From assembly GCA_907163375.1 (NCBI GenBank), contig CAJQUW010001071.1, positions 208,261-272,260 on the forward strand: DNA of 64,000 nt, written 5' to 3'. The notes under the pieces are model-generated. The model was not told the DNA's origin, did no database searches, and was given only the letters and a program-made list of their open reading frames with translations. This document shows, in pieces, positions 58,589 to 64,000 of the stretch; within the stretch, counting starts at the first letter, position 1; each line of letters opens with the position of its first letter. This DNA comes from Prostheceraeus crozeri (taxonomy: Eukaryota; Platyhelminthes; Polycladida; Euryleptidae). Both the position numbers and the translations under genes were made by a program.

Positions 58589-59077
58589 ACTCCTAATCGA
58601 TTTCAATTTTATCTTGTAATGTCTGAAAGCTCCACATACAGGATCCTATATTTCATCCGTAATTAATCAGTTTTAGTGATGAGACAACATTCTATCTCAA
58701 TGGCAATGTCAGCTACACAAGCCCTCGCTTGATTGACGAGAAACCGATGAGATCACCTTTGATAATTTATTGTTCTGTGGTCTCATCTCACCTTGCGATT
58801 GGATAAGTTGCCGACTACCGGAAGAAGCAGTCAATGTACATGTAGAGCGCTGCAAGGGCATTTTGTTCAACTAAGTAATTCCAGTCATCACAAAGCTTCT
58901 AAATCGAACACAAGTGTAGCAACAGGATGGGTTAGACACAATAAGTTAGGGCTCTTCAAAGAGGAGAGCCAAAAGCATCAAAATTGAATAATCGTCGGAT
59001 TGGTCGAGATAAGCCTACTTACTCCCTGTTCTTCAAAAACTTCGACACATCATTTTTGAAGAGGATAAATTCAACAG
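58589..59077. other. No gene clearly seen; perhaps upstream remains of the reverse transcriptase relic
   Basis: No clear motif. The last 90 bases before 59078 stay in the relic's frame and may belong to it. Confidence 0.4.
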
Positions 59078-59640
59078 TTGCTTGAGCTTGAAAAGAAAAA
59101 GTACATCAGCAGAGCCATTTTGACAAAGATCAAGTCGTCTGGATTTCAGCCAACGTGTCCTTATGGCTCACCGAGAGTTCATAAAAATAATACTGACCTG
59201 CCGTACCGGCCGATTCTAAACATGAAAGATTCATACAAGAGCAATTTGTCGGAGTATCTTTGTCATCGATTGAAACCATACTTGTCAAAAACTTTTGTCG
59301 TTAAAGACACGGTTGAGTTTGTTGATGAGATCAAAAAGTTTGATCTTGCTCAATGCGAAACCGCAGAAATGTGCAGTTTTGATGAGTCAAATTTACTTGG
59401 TAGCATTCCCGTGTCCCAAATCATTGATCATATTTTAACGTTAATTGATTTTGATAGCTTTGACCTTTTTCGAGCAGCTTTAAAAGAGTTCGTAAGTTAA
59501 GCTTGCGAAAACATTTTCTTTTCTTTTAATGACAATATCCATACCCAGTTTGACGGTGTCTCGAAGCTGGGTCCTACCATGGCTGGTTTCGCCACGGACA
59601 GTATAAAATTCAAAAATTTTTCAGGCAACCAGCCTCTGTT
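59078..59640 (+). pseudogene. Penelope-like reverse transcriptase fragment
   Basis: The 140-codon frame contains CPYGSPRVHKNN followed by LPYRPILNMKDSYKSNLSEY, RLKPYLSKTFVVKDTVEFVD and CSFDESNLLGSIPVSQIIDH. Further on, at about 59523-59585, is FNDNIHTQFDGVSKLGPTMA. The 'YG.P..HK', 'RPI', 'SFD...L...IPV' and 'Q.DG...G....P..A' series is characteristic of Penelope-like retroelement reverse transcriptases. Here it lacks the catalytic second half and any GIY-YIG nuclease. It is a decayed fragment. Distant alternatives such as other retroelement reverse transcriptases are less likely because of the HK motif. Confidence 0.75.
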
Positions 59641-59876
59641 TTACAAAAGATATGCCGTCGAGATGTTTTTTTGACGAAGAGCTTAAGAAACGCATTTTGA
59701 AAACCTTTCATTTTTGTCAGAACGTTGATGCTATTTCGAGTGAGCTCAAATCCGATATTGTGCATCGGATTACAGCTGTGACCACTGACAAATGCGACAC
59801 GTTGGGGTTACAACACTCCATTTAGGCACTCGAATAGACGAGAGTAGTAAGCAAGTGACAAATACTGGATAGCGCA

Positions 59877-60100
59877 AGATGGCCGCCGTCGTGTCTGAGT
59901 CCCCCCCCTCTGGAACGACAGTGTCGTGGTGTGCCGTCCAGGTTGGCCGAGACAAGTCGCTGACGTCCCCCCCCCTCTGGAACGACAGAGTGTGAGACTC
60001 GGGTGAATGGGTCCGACCGCCTGGTGGACGTGGGCGACCGTCTAGGTTGACGTGGGCGACCGTCTAGGTTGACGTGGGCGACCGCCTAGGTTGTCTTGGA
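59877..60100. repeat. GC-rich segment with three 22-bp tandem units
   Basis: CTCTGGAACGACAG occurs twice (about 59908 and 59976), each after a run of C. Three units of GACGTGGGCGACCG(T/C)CTAGGTT follow at 60027-60092. Compositionally distinct from the AT-rich DNA to the left, and contiguous with the satellite array to the right. Confidence 0.75.
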
Positions 60101-60190
60101 TGGTGAAACGGAGGCCAGATTCGGATTCAGCGTGAAATTCTGCATCTGTATGGTGAATTTAAAAGCAATCGGACATAAAAATTTTTTCGC

Positions 60191-61700
60191 TGACGTCCCC
60201 CCCCCTTTGTTCTAACTTTGGTTCTAGTGGACGGATTTTGTTCGTTCGAGTTGCATTGGAAAGAGGATGAAACACTGCTCGACCACATTTTTGGTTGCGA
60301 GTCAATCGGAGCAGCCGTTCAAAAGTTAGAGCGGTTACAAGATTTTAGGTCGGAGCTCACCTGAAAAAATCCTAAGTGTCAGAGTGACTTTGTATGGGAA
60401 AAATTAAAAATTTTCCAAAGTGTGGAATTTCGACCTGGGACCGTCACCAAAACATTTTTCATCAAATTTTGAAATTTCACTGACGTCCCCCCCCCTTTGT
60501 TCTAACTTTGGTTCTAGTGGACGGATTTTGTTCGTTCGAGTTGCATTGGAAAGAGGATGAAACACTGCTCGACCACATTTTTGGTTGCGAGTCAATCGGA
60601 GCAGCCGTTCAAAAGTTAGAGCGGTTACAAGATTTTAGGTCGGAGCTCACCTGAAAAATCCTAAGTGTCAGAGTGGCTTTGTATGGGGAAAAATTTGAAA
60701 ATTTTCCAAAGTGTGGAATTTCGACCTGGGACCTTTACCAAAGTTTGTTTCATCAAATTCCACACTTTGGAAAATTTTCAAATTTTTCCCCATACAAAGC
60801 CACTCTGACACTTAGGATTTTTCAGGTGAGCTCCGACCTAAAATCTTGTAACCGCTCTAACTTTTGAACGGCTGCTCCGATTGACTCGCAACCAAAAATG
60901 TGGTCGAGCAGTGTTTCATCCATCCTTTCCAATGCAACTCGAACGAACAAAATCCGTCCACTAGAACCAAAGTTAGAACATAGGGGGGGGGACGTCAGTG
61001 AAATTTCAAAATTTGATGAAAAATGTTTTGGTGACGGTCCCAGGTCGAAATTCCACACTTTGGAAAATTTTTAATTTTTCCCATACAAAGTCACTCTGAC
61101 ACTTAGGATTTTTTCAGGTGAGCTCCGACCTAAAATCTTGTAACCGCTCTAACTTTTGAACGGCTGCTCCGATTGACTCGCAACCAAAAATGTGGTCGAG
61201 CAGTGTTTCATCCTCTTTCCAATGCAACTCGAACGAACAAAATCCGTCCACTAGAACCAAAGTTAGAACAAAGGGGGGGGTCAGCGAAATTTGATGAAAC
61301 AAACTTTGGTAAAGGTCCCAGGTCGAAATTCCACACTTTGGAAAATTTTCAAAATTTTACCCATACAAAGTCACTCTGACACTTAGGATTTTTTCAGGTG
61401 AGCTCCGACCTAAAATCTTAAATGGCGTCTCACATCTAAACGAAGACAGATAGGAACAAGCCAATTCTTTCAGTGAATTTGTCTCACTCTTAGCTTTCAA
61501 ACGAGCTATCGCACGACAAAATCCGTCCACTGGAAGCCAAAATCGAAGCAAGCTGTCCAGAGGTGGGGGGACGTCAGTGAAATTTCAAAATTTGATGAAA
61601 AATGTTTTGGTGACGGTCCCAGGTCGAAATTCCACACTTTGGAAAATTTTCAAATTTTCACCACACTGGAGCTCCCACACTTAGGAATTTTTTCACTTGT
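60191..61700. repeat. Inverted satellite array, units of about 290 bp beginning with a C8-9 run
   Basis: Two plus-oriented units start at TGACGTCCCCCCCCC (60191 and 60481). After a 35-bp spacer (60721-60755), inverted units follow, with their C runs (as G) near 60985, 61275 and 61567. Each unit holds the same words: TTCTAGTGGACGGATTTTGT, TCGACCACATTTTTGGTTGC, GAGCAGCCGTTCAAAAG, GGTCGGAGCTCACCTGA, CCTAAGTGTCAGAGTG and CCAAAGTGTGGAATTTCGAC. The two arms, 60191-60720 and 60756-61283, form a palindrome of about 530 bp each. The last inverted unit diverges in the middle. The open frames within units are shared because the units are copies; no protein family is seen. Confidence 0.9.
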
Positions 61701-61867
61701 GGCATGTTACATGGTCATGTGCTGACGCACCAACTTCCCGTGGTCATATGAGAATGGTTGAGGTGTCATATTATAGAGAATGATGAGACAAATCGTTTGC
61801 AACAAACCGCATGTCGCTACGATGAATACTTTCGGAGATAGAGCCATTTTAAGTTTTCTTCCGAGCA

Positions 61868-61920
61868 TATATAAACCCCCGACAACGCAAGTCTGATCAC
61901 TTCATCGAAAGACGAGGTAA
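61868..61920 (+). promoter_or_regulatory. TATA box, probable start site and first exon with splice donor
   Basis: TATATAAA at 61868-61875 sits about 30 bp before TGATCACTTCATCG, a plausible initiator. A short noncoding exon would end at GACGAG|GTAAGCG (GT at 61917-61918). This is a coherent core promoter for the gene whose coding exon starts at 62510. Confidence 0.5.
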
Positions 61921-62509
61921 GCGACGGTCGTCGCTCTGAGCTCCCGATATCGGGTGTTTCAAAGGACTCTATCTTTTGAAGTAGGCAAGCTATCTTCTTA
62001 CTTCAAAGTTTGTGTGATAGAGTTTGATAATGTCTTTACTACTGATAAAATTTTTTAAAAGTAGTATGAGTAGTAAAATGTGGAATTTTTTAAAAATTCT
62101 TAATTTTCAGTTTTTTCAAAGTTTTAACATGTAGACTAAGGTTTTCAAGTATGCTGAGTTCAAATCTGCTATCAGATTTCAAATTTAACTAAGTCTAAGG
62201 CAGCTTTGAGGGGTTAGATCCCAGCTACTGTTCACTACCTTTGACTCGGCGTTCCTGTTACCACTTCGGGGCAGTGACAATGATGTCTTCAGCTGTAAAG
62301 AGCGGGTATCGGGGAAGATCTCTCACTTCCCTAGTGATCAGTACAAGGCCTTCGGGCTGTCGACGGGATCTAGTGCCACTCACTACACTCAAATCTATCA
62401 TCTCACTAAGTGTAAAATCATTCTTTTCCGTTTTTATAAACTAGGAATCAATCGTTTGCTATCAAACGTTTACGGAATTATAATCATTGTTTTCCCCTTT
62501 TCACTTCAG
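61917..62509 (+). other. Putative first intron of the right-edge gene
   Basis: Donor GTAAGCG at 61917; acceptor after a pyrimidine-rich tract, CCCCTTTTCACTTCAG (AG at 62508-62509). Contains a small hairpin AAATCTG-CTAT-CAGATTT near 62163. Confidence 0.45.
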
Positions 62510-63843
62510 AAAATGGTTAACTACAATAATGCAAAGACGGCTTTTAAGCTTTGCGTTTGTGCAAAGATTTTTCGTAGTGATGCCTTCAAGAAGCATTCTT
62601 GTGTAAATAAGCGAATGGTAGGGGGCATTCGATACTTTTGTAGCAGCCATAATGCATCTCGCCTTGTCGAGACGCTACCGGAGTGGCATGCGAAGCATAG
62701 CAGCTGCAGTCAACCAGAGCTGACTGAGGAGGCGAAGCAAAGTCTCTTCAGCTCAGAGTTGAAAGCTCTGGAGACTCAGTGTGCTGTCGAGGCTATCGCG
62801 TCAGCAAAGCCTCCCTCATCTTTTGCACCAGCAAAGGCTCTCTCACCCACCCCGATTCTGGAGACTCAGTGTGCTGTCGAGTCTATCGCGTCAGCAGAGG
62901 CTCCCTCTTCTAGTGTGCCAGCAAAGGCTCTCTCACCCACCCCGATTGAGTCTTCTCCGAAGTCGAGTAAATCCTCCTCCTCCTCTAGCGATGAGTCGGC
63001 TACTAGTAGCAGCGACAGTGAGGAAGAGGAGGAGGAAAAAGGCTCGACGAAGGCTGACCTAGTCGAGAGTGTCTACCTCGATAGCGAGGTAGAGGCGGTG
63101 AGGAAGTTGACCTCGATAGCGAGGTGCAGCCGGCTAAGTTATCGAGCAGTGGTGGGATTGCGGCTCAATGTCGCAACTTCATTATGCGCCCACCACTGGT
63201 CGATAACTATGACAAGTTGAAAAATGAGTTGGAGGTGTGGAAGAGGGACTGCTTCTTCTATAAAGCGAGTTCCGAGAACCTCTCGCGAGTCACTCAGGAG
63301 CTCAAGAAGACTAAAGCTAGTCTTTTTGAGAAAGAAGGAGAGCTCGATCGCGAGAGGTTCTCGCACCTCGCTAGTAAGGCTAGAGAAGAGCAGCTCCTGA
63401 TCGAGAGAGAGAGTCAGGAGAAGGAGTTGAGAAAGATGAGGGAGGAGGTGGAAGGGCTGCGAAAGCAGTTGGGGAAGGTAGTGGCGACTAATCAGGAGCT
63501 GCACCAGCAAGTGATGAGTAGCAGTACTCGTCGATCAAGTCGCCTCCACATTCCCCTGGATAAGAAAGGACGTGTGCCCGCAAGACCGCTCCTCTGTGAA
63601 CGTGGCAGAGACGAGATGTGCTACAGCAGGGCTAAAAAAGGTATCGAATGCCTTCACTTTACATTCGACCATAAGGAGGCGATCACAGGATTCCTGTTCG
63701 AACCACGTCCGGAGAAGATCTGTAAGTTAAAACAAGTAACTTAGAGTTCAAGATGATAACTAACAACTTCTTTCTTTACAGATATCAAAGAGAAGCGCCC
63801 ACCTGCTTCCGTCAACGAGCCGGAGGCGAAGCGGCAAGCTTGA
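62510..63843 (+). CDS. Multi-exon gene of unknown function: Cys/His N-terminus, acidic Ser-rich middle, coiled coil
   Basis: The coding exon opens at ATG 62513. The N-terminus KLCVCAKIFRSDAFKKHSC, followed by YFCSSHNASR and EWHAKHSSC, has Cys/His spacing like a degenerate zinc-binding domain. Two 30-residue tandem repeats follow (ETQCAVE.IASA..PSS, then PAKALSPTPI), then a Ser run and an acidic run. Near 63050-63110 the open frame changes, around a duplicated CCTCGATAGCGAGG word. The continuing frame gives PPLVDNYDKLKNELEVWKRD, a coiled coil of about 100 residues (EEQLLIERESQEKELRKMRE) and a basic, Cys-containing end. A donor (ATCT|GTAAGT at 63722) and acceptor (CTTTCTTTACAG at 63781) remove a 60-bp intron, giving YIKEKRPPASVNEPEAKRQA and stop at 63843. 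Splicing phases agree. Codon use is GC-rich. A host gene or an element's DNA-binding protein are both possible; no family is recognised. The frame change means the gene may be a pseudogene or the sequence may hold an error. Confidence 0.6.
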
Positions 63844-63881
63844 GTCCCATAGTCCTTCAATTATCCCGAGAACGAACCATC

Positions 63882-63897
63882 GGCTCTCTTAAGGGCC
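63882..63897 (+). terminator. Histone-like mRNA 3' stem-loop
   Basis: GGCTCT-CTTA-AGGGCC: a 6-bp stem (with one G-T pair) and a 4-nt loop, followed by ACC, then GGGGCAAGACATGA about a dozen bases on. Replication-dependent histone mRNAs end in a 6-bp stem with a 4-nt loop and ACCCA, then a purine-rich CAAGAAAGA-like element. It lies 39 bp after the stop codon. The loop's first base differs from the usual T, so this may be coincidence. Confidence 0.35.
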
Positions 63898-64000
63898 ACC
63901 TAGGGGCAAGACATGATAGAACCTCCACGCGGTTTGCCCTGGGCAGTCTTCGGACTGGCGAATACTATCATTAAGTTGAATCTGCTATCAGTCAACTTGA

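Noticed and set aside
57332-58666. Repetitive proteins on both strands of the minisatellite
   Set aside because: Frames are open only because the unit is 33 bp; composition is that of the satellite and both strands are equally open.
60404-61379. Several 60-80 codon frames sharing the same peptides
   Set aside because: They are identical because the satellite units are copies; no conserved family, and sense and antisense frames are equally open.
62510-63843. Retroelement Gag reading for the right-edge gene
   Set aside because: Cys/His spacing does not match a Gag knuckle, and the gene has two introns and its own TATA promoter.
1-64000. LTR retrotransposons, endogenous retroviruses or Polintons
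   Set aside because: No long terminal repeats, capsid, protease, integrase or envelope-like sequences were recognised.

Overview
The window reads as nuclear DNA of an invertebrate animal, probably aquatic. It is AT-rich and almost every recognisable coding stretch is a broken transposon. The word 'taggcctac' or 'ataggcctat' is scattered throughout, and the mixture of piggyBac, Tc1, pogo and hAT relics, LINEs and a Penelope-like fragment with long gene-free stretches fits a repeat-rich invertebrate genome. No species can be named from the sequence. No retrovirus, LTR element or Polinton was recognised, and there are no CRISPR arrays, rRNA genes or intact tRNA genes.

Layout. 1-2.4 kb: decayed Jockey/CR1-type LINE on the minus strand. 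4.07-11.67 kb: two candidate exons of one host gene (phase-compatible splice sites, about 7.2 kb intron) whose intron holds an internally deleted pogo/Tigger element, a hAT transposase relic with a coiled-coil reading-frame relic behind it, and a diverged direct repeat. 14-20.8 kb: a GC-rich repeat family in two opposite copies, a foldback element with 110-bp arms, a piggyBac relic and a small hairpin. 21.4-31.15 kb: a 9.5-kb LINE (PHD finger and CCHC knuckle in ORF1, endonuclease and reverse transcriptase in ORF2) between 91-bp direct repeats. This LINE is the outer shell of a four-deep nest. A minus-strand 3' fragment of an RTE-like LINE (12-bp target duplication) sits in its endonuclease. 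Inside that lies a 4.3-kb terminal-inverted-repeat element with one open 533-residue gene of an uncharacterised family. Inside one arm of that element lies a 1.44-kb piggyBac with TTAA on both sides.

32-49 kb: a piggyBac N-terminal relic, a Tc1 element with IR/DR ends inserted in a tandem duplication, and several foldback hairpins. 49-56.3 kb: a cluster of AACGTCGTAAC motifs, then two plus-strand piggyBac copies, the second with its termini. 57.3-58.6 kb: a 33-bp minisatellite with higher-order structure. 59-64 kb, clearly more GC-rich: a Penelope-like reverse transcriptase fragment, a large inverted satellite array with runs of C, and a multi-exon gene of unknown function with a TATA box, splice sites and a histone-like stem-loop just after its stop codon.

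As a system, the window mainly records serial transposon insertion. The parts least explained by known families are the 533-residue gene in its TIR element, the 91-bp repeats around the LINE, and the gene at the right edge.
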